Origin: Bacillus sp. PAMC26568
GTDB lineage: Bacteria; Bacillota; Bacilli; Bacillales; Bacillaceae
Length of the DNA stretch: 64,000 bases
Direction: 5' to 3'
Assembly: GCF_014235785.1 (NCBI RefSeq)
Contig: NZ_CP060137.1
Coordinates: forward strand, 2,666,001 to 2,730,000
In this document: positions 21,310 to 29,192 of the stretch, in pieces
Numbering within the stretch: position 1 is the stretch's first letter
Layout: every line of letters starts with the position of its first letter
Position numbers and translations under genes: made by a program
Notes under the pieces: generated by a model
Database searches by the model: none
Told to the model about the DNA's origin: nothing
Seen by the model: the letters and a program-made list of their open reading frames with translations, nothing else

Positions 21310-21741
21310 TTATATATCAAAACCAATCATATTTTCAGCAATTTCGGCAAATGAATCTTCCTGTTCAGTCACATATGTATCCCAAATTGCCTTATCCCAT
21401 AACTCGATCCGATTTGATACTCCGATAACAACACATTCTTTCTCAAGCTTTGCATACTGCAAAAGCGGTGAAGCTAAATTGATGCGGCCTTGCTTGTCAA
21501 GCTCGCATTCAACAGCTCCTGAAAAGAAGAACCTGGTGAATGCACGTGCGTCTTTCTTTGTTAATGGGAGAGCTTTAAGCTTTTCTTCTATCAATTTCCA
21601 TTCGCTCATTGGATAACCGAACAAACATTGATCCAATCCTCTTGTGATAACGAAAGTTTCTCCGAGTCCTTCCCGGAATTTAGCAGGAACGATCATGCGG
21701 CCTTTTGCATCAATCGTATGATGGTATTCACCCATGAACAT
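21310..21741 (-). CDS. mraZ: Transcriptional regulator MraZ
   Basis: 143 aa, the same length as in B. subtilis, made of two tandem AbrB-like MraZ half-domains ([14 protein letters not shown] near the N-terminus and [12 protein letters not shown] in the second half). In E. coli and mollicutes MraZ binds short direct repeats before its own gene and regulates the dcw operon. Matching repeats lie just upstream here (21750-21798). First gene of the dcw cluster, immediately after the bshC terminator. Confidence 0.98.
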   Translation of the reverse strand: MFMGEYHHTIDAKGRMIVPAKFREGLGETFVITRGLDQCLFGYPMSEWKLIEEKLKALPLTKKDARAFTRFFFSGAVECELDKQGRINLASPLLQYAKLEKECVVIGVSNRIELWDKAIWDTYVTEQEDSFAEIAENMIGFDI

Positions 21742-21749
21742 GTTCGTCG

Positions 21750-21798
21750 CCCCACTTTCTTCCTCTCAGTCACCACTTCCCCCCACTTCTCCCCACTT
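21750..21798 (-). promoter_or_regulatory. MraZ operator: 10-bp-spaced direct repeats before mraZ
   Basis: On the minus strand AAGTGGGG (21791-21798), AAGTGGGG (21781-21788) and AAGTGGTG (21771-21778) occur at exact 10-bp steps, and AGTGGGG recurs at 21750-21756 next to the mraZ start. Helical-phase AAGTGG repeats match the known MraZ site type (repeated TGGGN or AAAGTG blocks). A weak -10 (TAGAAT, 21802-21807) would put the transcript start inside the repeats, which fits autorepression. Confidence 0.75.
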
Positions 21799-21821
21799 CC
21801 TATTCTACACGTTTGTTTCAT

Positions 21822-21850
21822 AAAAAAAAACCCTGTATTCCACAGGATTT
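21822..21850 (-). terminator. Rho-independent terminator after bshC
   Basis: Stem AAATCCTGT/ACAGGGTTT (one G-T pair) with a GGAAT loop, followed on the minus strand by a run of nine T. It isolates bshC from mraZ. Confidence 0.88.
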
Positions 21851-21864
21851 CAGAAAATCGTTAT

Positions 21865-23490
21865 TTATATTTTGACAATTTTATGTTTATCGTTAAAAGA
21901 ATAGCGAAGCTGCACGATTTCACTTAAAAAATTTGGTCCATACTTATTTAAATAATAGTAAATATTCCACGTTCTCTCCTGAAAACCGCCATTTGGATTA
22001 AGAGAATTCTCGATTCTTGTGAATTTATCCATTTCCACACGATGTTTTTGTTGAATCTTCTTGTCGATATGAGAACCTAATAAATCTAACTGAGATTGAA
22101 TAAAATAGACGTTTTTTTTCAAAAAAGGCTCGATGCTTGAATCAATTGCAAGAGCTGCAGATCTTAATGAACGATGAATTTGTTCAACTTCATGTTTTGA
22201 CTTCTCAAGCTGTGACTCAAAGTCGACTGGCTCCTTCATTGAAATCCACTCTTCACGTGCTTGCTGGACTCCTTTTACAAACACGTTTTCAATCGTAAGA
22301 TCTACATCTGATAAGTCCGTCTCAATTGACCTCTCCAGCAGCGTAATATTGAGCCGCGGTACAACTGGGGGCATTTTAAAACCGATTGTTTGAAATACTT
22401 TCTTCAGTTCTGCCCAATAAGTAATCTCTCCTGGACCAGCAATAAATGCAAGCGTAGGCAATAAGTATTCTTGCATGAGAGGTCTTGTAACAACATTATT
22501 GCTCAGTTTCTCAGGATATTGCTCAGCAAGGTGTCTTAATTCATCTTCTGATATGTTCTTGCCATCGGCTAAATACATTTTCTCATCGGTCCGGTGAAGC
22601 AAGAATCGGTCGCCACTTTCTTTATGATAAAAAAGGTTTGCACTTTTATCGTCCGTTTCAAGAATTGGCTTATATCCGTTTGATTTCATAAAATGCTGCT
22701 GAGATTCCAGATTTTGTGAAATCTCTTCATTTTGTCTAATTAACTGCTGAAAGAAAGGCGATTCCAGCTTTCTTAGCTCAGGATCAGCAGAATTCATAAT
22801 TACCAAACCGTAATCCGAGAACATTTCATATGTAAGCTTTTCGAAAAATTGAGTGTATGTCCGAGAGGAATCCAAAGCAAGTTTGACACTGCTCATTAAT
22901 TGGTTCGTAAAATCTGTTTCCCCAAATGATTCAAAAATACCCGAGACCCATTTCCAGCATTCTTCCTTATCTAGTTCTTTGTGAAAAACAGGTATTCTTT
23001 CTGTTTGTTTGTTGTGGATCGCTTTCTTTCTGATCATCTTATTTTGACAGATAAACAAGTGATTAATTTCCGCAAAATCATGATCTTCTCCTGCAACCCA
23101 GAAGATCGGGACAACAGGAACCGCTAACTTCTTTTCCTGCTGTTTAGAAAGAACTAAAATCGAGATGATTTTATGAATGGTATATAAAGGTCCTGTCAGC
23201 AACCCGGCTTGCTGTCCGCCCACAACCACCAAACTTTCCGGATGTTTGAGACGCTCAATATTTTCAATCACCTCAGCCTTTTCAGGGAAATACCTGTGAT
23301 GGTAGTTTAAAAGGTATTCAGACAGTTTCTCTCTTGCAAATGTTCTATTTTTTAAATCGTTTATTCTTTTTTCATAAACGTCCTCTTTGCTGATCTCATA
23401 ATCAAAGTAATCCACCGTATTTAACCTTGAATTTGCTAAATCATCAACAAGGCGATTCGTGTGGCGAAGGGAGAGTTCAGTAATCTCCAT
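21865..23490 (-). CDS. bshC: Bacillithiol biosynthesis cysteine-adding enzyme BshC
   Basis: 541 aa, full-length compared with B. subtilis BshC (539 aa). It joins cysteine to GlcN-malate in the last step of bacillithiol synthesis in the cytoplasm. Recognised by VVGGQQAGLLTGPLYTIHK near residue 90, FWVAGEDHD, VVTRPLMQE and FIAGPGEI. A coiled coil lies at about 430-500. ATG 23490 with a GGAAAGGAAG SD. It occupies the usual place upstream of mraZ and tells us the organism makes bacillithiol. Confidence 0.97.
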   Translation of the reverse strand: MEITELSLRHTNRLVDDLANSRLNTVDYFDYEISKEDVYEKRINDLKNRTFAREKLSEYLLNYHHRYFPEKAEVIENIERLKHPESLVVVGGQQAGLLTGPLYTIHKIISILVLSKQQEKKLAVPVVPIFWVAGEDHDFAEINHLFICQNKMIRKKAIHNKQTERIPVFHKELDKEECWKWVSGIFESFGETDFTNQLMSSVKLALDSSRTYTQFFEKLTYEMFSDYGLVIMNSADPELRKLESPFFQQLIRQNEEISQNLESQQHFMKSNGYKPILETDDKSANLFYHKESGDRFLLHRTDEKMYLADGKNISEDELRHLAEQYPEKLSNNVVTRPLMQEYLLPTLAFIAGPGEITYWAELKKVFQTIGFKMPPVVPRLNITLLERSIETDLSDVDLTIENVFVKGVQQAREEWISMKEPVDFESQLEKSKHEVEQIHRSLRSAALAIDSSIEPFLKKNVYFIQSQLDLLGSHIDKKIQQKHRVEMDKFTRIENSLNPNGGFQERTWNIYYYLNKYGPNFLSEIVQLRYSFNDKHKIVKI

Positions 23491-23578
23491 TTGTGTAACT
23501 TCCTTTCCGGGTTATGTAAGCTTCCGAGAAGAGTATAGCATTTATTGCATTGAAAATAAAAAAAGTTTGCTTAGATTC

Positions 23579-23971
23579 TTACAGATTTTCCAATATACCC
23601 GTTAAGATTCCATATATGGTTAAAAACGTTGAGAGGGGGAGCAGCACCAAAAATGAAAAACGCCAGCATTTCTTGAATGCTTTAGTAGCAGAAATAGAAG
23701 ATTGCGTGCGGATAAGGATAAGTAAGCCCGCAAACATTATGAAAAAACAAATAATAAATAGACTGCTGTAAAAAGGAGAGTCAAATATTGCAAGAAGCTT
23801 AAAATAAATGGAAATAGCAAAGAAAAGAACAGCTGCATCAGCAGCCATCAGCAGTGCTTTTTTTCTGTCATTCATCATGACGGCCAAGACAAGAAATAAT
23901 ACAAAAAAACACAGTAACGGCAAGGATACCGTTAATGCAATCATCTGAGCGATATATTCTGACACGTTCAT
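23579..23971 (-). CDS. DUF3397 family membrane protein
   Basis: 130 aa with four hydrophobic segments and a conserved basic loop (SATKAFKKCWR) between the last two. I recognise the DUF3397 family of Bacillales by sequence and position between panE and bshC; no function is known. Its ATG overlaps the panE stop (ATGA), so it is translated from the panE transcript. Confidence 0.8.
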   Translation of the reverse strand: MNVSEYIAQMIALTVSLPLLCFFVLFLVLAVMMNDRKKALLMAADAAVLFFAISIYFKLLAIFDSPFYSSLFIICFFIMFAGLLILIRTQSSISATKAFKKCWRFSFLVLLPLSTFLTIYGILTGILENL

Positions 23972-24840
23972 CCTTCCATTCCCCTGATGGCATGATATAA
24001 GAATTCCAGGATAGGAACCTCCTTCCTTTCTTTTATTGCATGATTAATCAAGTAACCCACGATTCCTTCAATCTCCGTTTTCCTGCCTTCTTCAACGTCT
24101 TTCAGCATAGAAGAACGATTGACTGCTGTATTTCTGCAAATTTGCAGTATATTTTCCCATTCAGACTCCTCATTTTGCAGCTGGAGCACTTTAGATGCCT
24201 CTTTGAATACCGCTTCAGCCATCTTTTTATAGGATTGATTTGCTGCCAGTTCCCCGTTTGGCACACGCAAGACAGCAGTCAAAGGATTGATGCATGCATT
24301 TACTAAAAGCTTTTTGGAAAGCATTGACTTCCAATCTTCGTTATACTCAAATGGAAAATCATCAATTTGAGGATGCAAGATAGGCAGAACCTCATTTTCA
24401 TTACGAAATGAACTGATTTTTATACAGCCTATTCCTGTATGATGAACGCCATGGTCATTGATTTTAAGAGCTCCATGCTCTACTGCCCCTACAAATACAT
24501 GATGAGAAGTGAGTGTTTGGAGCAAGTTTAAATGGCCCATCCCATTTTGAAGAAAAACAATCATTCTCGGTGACAGCTCTTTTAATTTATTGATAATGCC
24601 TGGAAGCTGATAGTGCTTAACAGTGACGATCAGGAGAGGTTCTTTGTAGGTTGCTTCCGCTGTTGCCCGAGGGTTCATTTTGAGGTCAAGATGTTCATTC
24701 TTCCATAAGCTGATTCCATTCTTATTGATTTGATCTGCTTGTTCCTCACGTCTCGTATAAAGTGTAACAGCATGTTCTATAGATAAATAAGCTCCACATA
24801 ACATGCCAATTGCGCCCGATCCAATAATTCCAATCTCCAT
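23968..24840 (-). CDS. panE: 2-dehydropantoate 2-reductase
   Basis: 290-aa NADPH enzyme reducing ketopantoate to pantoate in the pantothenate/CoA pathway. N-terminal Rossmann motif GIIGSGAIGM (GxGxxG), then FLQNGMGH, and the C-terminal catalytic domain with Lys-Asn-Asn-like LLVNACINPLTA. Corresponds in position to B. subtilis ylbQ (panE). ATG 24840 with GGCGGGG upstream. The four-base overlap with the following DUF3397 gene indicates an operon. Confidence 0.92.
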   Translation of the reverse strand: MEIGIIGSGAIGMLCGAYLSIEHAVTLYTRREEQADQINKNGISLWKNEHLDLKMNPRATAEATYKEPLLIVTVKHYQLPGIINKLKELSPRMIVFLQNGMGHLNLLQTLTSHHVFVGAVEHGALKINDHGVHHTGIGCIKISSFRNENEVLPILHPQIDDFPFEYNEDWKSMLSKKLLVNACINPLTAVLRVPNGELAANQSYKKMAEAVFKEASKVLQLQNEESEWENILQICRNTAVNRSSMLKDVEEGRKTEIEGIVGYLINHAIKERKEVPILEFLYHAIRGMEG

Positions 24841-24941
24841 ATGTACACCCCGCCGTATTCCCTTAGTTCTCCTATCATATCAAAAATAAGAAGTATTTCC
24901 CATTTTAATATTATTGGTGAAGGTAATTACTAAAAATCATT

Positions 24942-25078
24942 GGTAACTGGTTTCACCTTTTCCCGATTCAAGGGCACCATTCCGCTCTATTGGGTACCTG
25001 GGTTTCACCTTTTCCCAATTCAAGGGCATCATTCCGCTCTATTAGGTAACTGGGTTTCGCTTTTTCCGCGTTCCGGGT
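24942..25078. repeat. Tandem repeat, unit about 52 bp, 2.6 copies
   Basis: Units start at 24942, 24993 and 25045 (GGTAACTGG-type starts), each with TTTCACCTTTTCCC, ATTCAAGGGCA and CATTCCGCTCTATT; the third is cut off after about 34 bp. Units 1 and 2 differ at a handful of positions. The array lies in the 414-bp gap between panE and the carboxylase genes, next to the IS200 relic, and has no coding potential. Confidence 0.85.
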
Positions 25079-25100
25079 ACAAAATCGGCTGGGATTTTAA

Positions 25101-25213
25101 AGATATTTGTTGTCGAACCAAAAATATTTTTAGCACCTCGTATGAGTTTTCTTAATATCATGCTGAAAGCTTTTGGAACCCTAGGCCTAGCCTATGGTTT
25201 TCATTTTCACAAT
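25101..25213 (-). mobile_element. Relic of the left end of an IS200-type element
   Basis: About 105 bp align with the left end of the intact IS200 at 33262-34005: CGAACCAAAAATATTTT, AGCACC, TGCTGAAAGC-TTTTGGAACCC, the GGCCTAGCC hairpin centre and GGTTTTCATTT-CACAA. No transposase remains. The subterminal hairpin is kept, with two compensated base-pair changes and one mismatch relative to the intact copy. Confidence 0.8.
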
Positions 25214-25216
25214 ACG

Positions 25217-25246
25217 TTAAAAGCCAACAAAACCGTTGGCTTTTAA
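25217..25246 (-). terminator. Rho-independent terminator after the carboxylase operon
   Basis: Perfect 12-bp stem TTAAAAGCCAAC/GTTGGCTTTTAA (25217-25228, 25235-25246), loop AAAACC. It lies 8 bp after the carboxyltransferase stop codon and directly borders the IS200 relic. Confidence 0.85.
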
Positions 25247-25254
25247 GGAAATTT

Positions 25255-26796
25255 TTATACAGGATAAACAGGATGCTTACGTTCACCAAATGGCAGATGC
25301 TTTGTTTCGTATAAGGAAAAACGTGAAATTAATTCTTCTCTCAACTCATCTGCAGAAACGATATGGTCTACAATCATTTCTGAGGCAAGTTTATAAATAT
25401 CGATATTTTCCTTATACTCCTGCTGTTTTTCCAGCACAAATTTCATTCTTTCTTTTGGATCTTCAATCTCGTTGATTTTGTTAGAATAAATGGCATTCAC
25501 TGCAGCTTCCGGACCCATTACAGCTATTTGTGCTGTCGGAAGAGCGATGACGCAATCTGTTTCAAAGGCTGGACCTGCCATTGCGTATAAGCCTGCACCA
25601 TACGCTTTTCTGACAATAACCGAAATTTTTGGAACGGTTGCCGAACTCATGGACGCAATCATTTTAGCACCATGACGGATGATTCCTGCTCTCTCGACTT
25701 TCGTGCCAATCATAAATCCTGGCACATCAGCCAGAAACAGCAGCGGAATATGAAAAGCATCTGCAAGCTGCATGAATTTCGCTGACTTATCAGCTGAATC
25801 TACAAATAGGACTCCACCCTTGACTCGCGGCTGATTCGCAATAATTGCGACAACCTTGCCATCCATTCTGGCGAAACCGGTAATAATTTCTGGTGCGAAT
25901 AGACGTTTGATCTCAAAAAAGCTTCCTTCGTCGATTAAAGAATCAATGCACTCATACATATCGAAAGGAGCATTTTGATTTTCAGGAACAATCTCAGACA
26001 ATTTTCTGCCTGGTTTTGGAGCAACAGAATCAATCGTTTTCGTTGTATGCTGATAGTTTTCAGGGAAGTAGGTTAAATATCTTCTAGCTTCTAAAATCGC
26101 TTCCTCTTCCGTTTTTACAAGCACATCTCCGCATCCGCTTACAGAGCAATGCATTCTCGCCCCGCCCATTTCTTCAAGTGTTACCTTTTCTCCAATAACC
26201 TTCTCAGCCATGCGGGGAGAGCCTAAATACATCGAAGCATTGCCTTCAACCATAATGACTATGTCACAAAATGCCGGAATATAAGCACCGCCTGCTGCTG
26301 ACGGTCCAAACAAAAGACAGATTTGCGGAATCATTCCTGATAATTTAACTTGGTTATAGAAAATTTTCCCTGCCCCGCGCCGATTTGGAAACATATCAAT
26401 CTGGTCCGTAATTCTGGCTCCTGCAGAATCTACTAAATATAACAATGGCACTTTCATCTTTTCGGCCGTTTCCTGAATCCGGATTATTTTTTCGACCGTT
26501 CTTGCTCCCCATGACCCTGCTTTAATTGTAGAATCATTCGCCATGACACATACCGTTTGATTGTTTATTTTCCCTATAGCCGTCACGACACCGTCAGAGG
26601 GGAGATCTCCTGCCTGATTGTTCGCAAATTTCCCATCTTCTTTGTATTGGCCATTATCAAAAAGTCTGCTTAATCTATCTCTGACAAATAGTTTACCCTG
26701 CTGCTGCAGTTTTTCATGGTATTTCAAATGTCCGCCAGCTTCGATTTCAGCTGTTTTTTCCTTTAGGATTCTTTCCAGTTCTTCCGTTTTTATCAT
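25255..26796 (-). CDS. Acyl-CoA carboxylase, carboxyltransferase (beta) subunit
   Basis: 513-aa crotonase-fold carboxyltransferase of the propionyl-/methylcrotonyl-CoA carboxylase beta family. It moves CO2 from carboxybiotin to an acyl-CoA. Two homologous halves are visible, with LVDSAGARI...GPSAAGGAYIPAFCD in the first and FLADVPGFMIG plus GAGLYAMAG in the second. ATG 26796 with GGGGGAC. It forms an operon with the biotin carrier and biotin carboxylase genes upstream. Nearest known relative is B. subtilis yngE. Substrate cannot be told from sequence: propionyl-, methylcrotonyl- or another acyl-CoA. Confidence 0.9.
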   Translation of the reverse strand: MIKTEELERILKEKTAEIEAGGHLKYHEKLQQQGKLFVRDRLSRLFDNGQYKEDGKFANNQAGDLPSDGVVTAIGKINNQTVCVMANDSTIKAGSWGARTVEKIIRIQETAEKMKVPLLYLVDSAGARITDQIDMFPNRRGAGKIFYNQVKLSGMIPQICLLFGPSAAGGAYIPAFCDIVIMVEGNASMYLGSPRMAEKVIGEKVTLEEMGGARMHCSVSGCGDVLVKTEEEAILEARRYLTYFPENYQHTTKTIDSVAPKPGRKLSEIVPENQNAPFDMYECIDSLIDEGSFFEIKRLFAPEIITGFARMDGKVVAIIANQPRVKGGVLFVDSADKSAKFMQLADAFHIPLLFLADVPGFMIGTKVERAGIIRHGAKMIASMSSATVPKISVIVRKAYGAGLYAMAGPAFETDCVIALPTAQIAVMGPEAAVNAIYSNKINEIEDPKERMKFVLEKQQEYKENIDIYKLASEMIVDHIVSADELREELISRFSLYETKHLPFGERKHPVYPV

Positions 26797-26814
26797 TCGA
26801 AATGTCCCCCTTTA

Positions 26815-27030
26815 TTACGTTGTTAAGATCATTAGGATATCGCCTTCGTTTACAAAATCCCCTGCTTCAGCTTTAATCTCCTGAACGACCCCATTCTCAG
26901 GACTGTCTACAGGAATTTCCATTTTCATCGATTCGAGCATGATCACATCTTGTCCAGCCGTAACTTCGTCCCCTGCTGCTACTAATACATTCAATACCGT
27001 TCCTGCCATACTTGCTTTGATTTCGATCAT
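26815..27030 (-). CDS. Biotin carboxyl carrier protein (biotin/lipoyl attachment domain)
   Basis: 71-aa single-domain carrier. The biotinylated lysine is Lys36 in ESMKM (Ala/Ser-Met-Lys-Met motif), flanked by the usual GTV...GDEV and GDFVNEGD loops. It carries carboxybiotin between the biotin carboxylase and the carboxyltransferase encoded on each side. Similar to B. subtilis YngHB. GGAGGATTTTTAAC precedes ATG 27030. Confidence 0.92.
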   Translation of the reverse strand: MIEIKASMAGTVLNVLVAAGDEVTAGQDVIMLESMKMEIPVDSPENGVVQEIKAEAGDFVNEGDILMILTT

Positions 27031-27111
27031 GTTAAAAATCCTCCATTCTTGATGTTATGAATTTAAAAACCATTTTTCAATGAAAAAAGAGCGTTTACGA
27101 TATAAGAAAAT

Positions 27112-28449
27112 CTACGCAATAAAAACCTTTTGTAAAAAAGAAGTGCAGTAAGTTCCTTGGTTGAATTCATCATTTTGCAAAATCGCTATAAAGAGAGGAA
27201 GGTTGGTTTTGATCCCCTCGATTTTCACCTTGTTTAAAAACTCATTTGCCTTTTCAATCGTTTTTTGGCGATTTTCTCCATTAACAATGATTTTTGCGAC
27301 CAGCGGATCATAAAAAGGCGTAACAGTATTTCCTTCTTCATACGCACAATCTACGATAACTCCATCTGTCTCTTCAAATGTAAACGCTTTAATTAAACCT
27401 GGTGACGGAATGAACTTAACTGGATCTTCAGCGTAGAGACGGAATTGAATCGAGTGACCCTGCTTGTTAATTTCCCTTTGACTAAACGGAAGAGGTTCTC
27501 CCGCAGCAGCAAGAATTTGGAGTTTAACCAGATCAAGCCCTGTCACACCTTCTGTTACGCGATGTTCCACCTGCAGTCTCGTATTCATTTCAAGGAAATA
27601 AAAGCGTTCCTGATCATCCACAATAAATTCAATTGTTCCAGCATTTATGTATCCTACATATTTGGCAGCATCTATTGCAGCTTCACACATCTTGGTTCTA
27701 GTTTCCTCTGATAGAAGTGGTGATGGTGATTCTTCAACTACTTTTTGATTTCTTCGCTGCACAGAGCAGTCACGTTCATACATATGAACAATATTGCCAT
27801 GCTGATCACCAAACAGCTGTATTTCAATGTGTCTTGCATCAGCTATGAATTTCTCTATAAAAACTTCATCGTTTCCGAAATAGGTTTTTGCTCTCGTTTT
27901 AGTTGATGCAAAGAACTTCATGAGTGCAGCTTCATCATCACACCTATGCATTCCGATGCCGCCTCCGCCTCCGCTTGCTTTCAGCATGACAGGGTAACCG
28001 ACTTCTGCAGCAAACGAACAAGCTTCCTCTGCCGTTTCAAGTCCTGTCACACTTCCTGGCACTACAGGGACACCTGCTTCTTTCATCGTTTTTCTGGCTG
28101 CTACTTTATCGCCCATCAAAGCCATAGTTTCAGCCTTTGGTCCAATAAATGCAATCCCATTTTCTTCAACTGCTTTAGCGAAATCTGTGTTCTCAGATAA
28201 AAAGCCATAGCCTGGGTGAATGGCATCAGCCTTTTGCTCAATGGCAATCTTTAAAATCTCATCTTTTAACAGATAGGATTTCACAACAGGCGCTTCTCCA
28301 ATTCTGAATGCATAATCCGCTTCTTTGACGAAAGGCAGATTAAAATCGGCATCAGAATAAATGGCAACAGTTTCAATCCCCATTTGTTTGCAGGTTTTTA
28401 TGATGCGAAGGGCAATTTCCCCTCGATTTGCAATTAGAATTTTCTTCAA
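27112..28449 (-). CDS. Biotin carboxylase subunit of acyl-CoA carboxylase
   Basis: 445-aa ATP-grasp enzyme that carboxylates biotin with bicarbonate. N-terminal KKILIANRGEIALR, HPGYGFLSEN, glycine-rich KASGGGGGIGM and EMNTRLQVEH are all present. Where most family members have EHPVTE this one has EHRVTE; this proline is not catalytic. TTG start at 28449 is supported by GGGAGGGGAG just before it and by length (B. subtilis YngH 444 aa); upstream in-frame sequence is not conserved. First gene of the three-gene module. The accC of fatty-acid synthesis would be elsewhere. Confidence 0.9.
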   Translation of the reverse strand: MKKILIANRGEIALRIIKTCKQMGIETVAIYSDADFNLPFVKEADYAFRIGEAPVVKSYLLKDEILKIAIEQKADAIHPGYGFLSENTDFAKAVEENGIAFIGPKAETMALMGDKVAARKTMKEAGVPVVPGSVTGLETAEEACSFAAEVGYPVMLKASGGGGGIGMHRCDDEAALMKFFASTKTRAKTYFGNDEVFIEKFIADARHIEIQLFGDQHGNIVHMYERDCSVQRRNQKVVEESPSPLLSEETRTKMCEAAIDAAKYVGYINAGTIEFIVDDQERFYFLEMNTRLQVEHRVTEGVTGLDLVKLQILAAAGEPLPFSQREINKQGHSIQFRLYAEDPVKFIPSPGLIKAFTFEETDGVIVDCAYEEGNTVTPFYDPLVAKIIVNGENRQKTIEKANEFLNKVKIEGIKTNLPLFIAILQNDEFNQGTYCTSFLQKVFIA

Positions 28450-28566
28450 TTTCTCCCCTCCCAAGTTGTAAAAGATTATCCCCACCAAATACATTTCTGC
28501 ATAAATCTTTATTTTCCTTCTTTAAAATGAAAACGCTCACTAAACTCTTTTCTAATTTTATCATCA

Positions 28567-28575
28567 TGGTATAAT
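28567..28575 (+). promoter_or_regulatory. Extended -10 promoter candidate for ylbP
   Basis: TGGTATAAT, a perfect extended -10 (TGnTATAAT), lies about 95 bp before ylbP and only about 120 bp upstream of the divergent carboxylase operon. The -35 is weak, as is common for extended -10 promoters. Confidence 0.5.
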
Positions 28576-28669
28576 AAACTTAAGTTTAAAAATGTTAGTA
28601 AGATTTCGCTTTCTTATCCTAAACTTGAAAGATTGACTATGGATCAAAAGGCTGCAAGGGGGAGAACCA

Positions 28670-29149
28670 ATGTTTAAGGCAGAAAAATTGCTTATAAATT
28701 ATAAAACGCTTGAGGAATTTAAAAAATTTAAAGAGTACGGACTTCAAGAACTGTCTATGCTTGATGATCTTCAGGATAACATCATTGAGAACGACAGCAA
28801 CTCACCTTTTTACGGAATTTATTTCGGTGAAAAACTGGTAGCACGAATGAGTCTCTATCGCGTTGATAAGAAATTTGATGAATATTTCAATCCAAAACAG
28901 GATTATCTTGAATTATGGAAGCTTGAAGTGCTTCCTGACTATAAGCGCAAAGGCTATGGCACAGCATTAGTAGAGTATGCAAAGTCATACGGCTTGCCTA
29001 TCAAAACGAACCCAAGAGTGAAATCTAATGAATTCTGGTCAAGAATGGGGTTTGAAGCGGTGACGTATGATATGGATCGCGACAAAGGTGAAAATCCGCT
29101 AGTCTGGTATCCTGAAGGTGTTTCTGAACAGAAGACTGAGACTGCGTAA
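28670..29149 (+). CDS. ylbP: GNAT-family N-acetyltransferase YlbP
   Basis: 159 aa with a Gcn5-type fold: LWKLEVLPDYKRKGYGTALVEYA holds the acetyl-CoA-binding R/Q-x-x-G-x-G/A motif (KRKGYG). It matches B. subtilis YlbP in size and in position next to the gerR (ylbO) gene. Substrate unknown. SD AAGGGGGAG before ATG 28670. Transcribed toward gerR and shares a terminator hairpin with it. Confidence 0.88.
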   Translation: MFKAEKLLINYKTLEEFKKFKEYGLQELSMLDDLQDNIIENDSNSPFYGIYFGEKLVARMSLYRVDKKFDEYFNPKQDYLELWKLEVLPDYKRKGYGTALVEYAKSYGLPIKTNPRVKSNEFWSRMGFEAVTYDMDRDKGENPLVWYPEGVSEQKTETA

Positions 29150-29192
29150 ATAAAAGAATGACCGCAATAATAATGCGGTCATTCTTTTATTT
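29148..29192. terminator. Bidirectional terminator shared by ylbP and gerR
   Basis: Perfect 19-bp stem (29148-29166 with 29174-29192) and a 7-nt loop, A-rich on one side and T-rich on the other, so it works in both directions. The stem contains the stop codons of both convergent genes. Confidence 0.95.

Noticed and set aside
24942..25078. CRISPR-like array
   Set aside because: Units are contiguous without unique spacers, there are fewer than three full units, and no cas gene is nearby.
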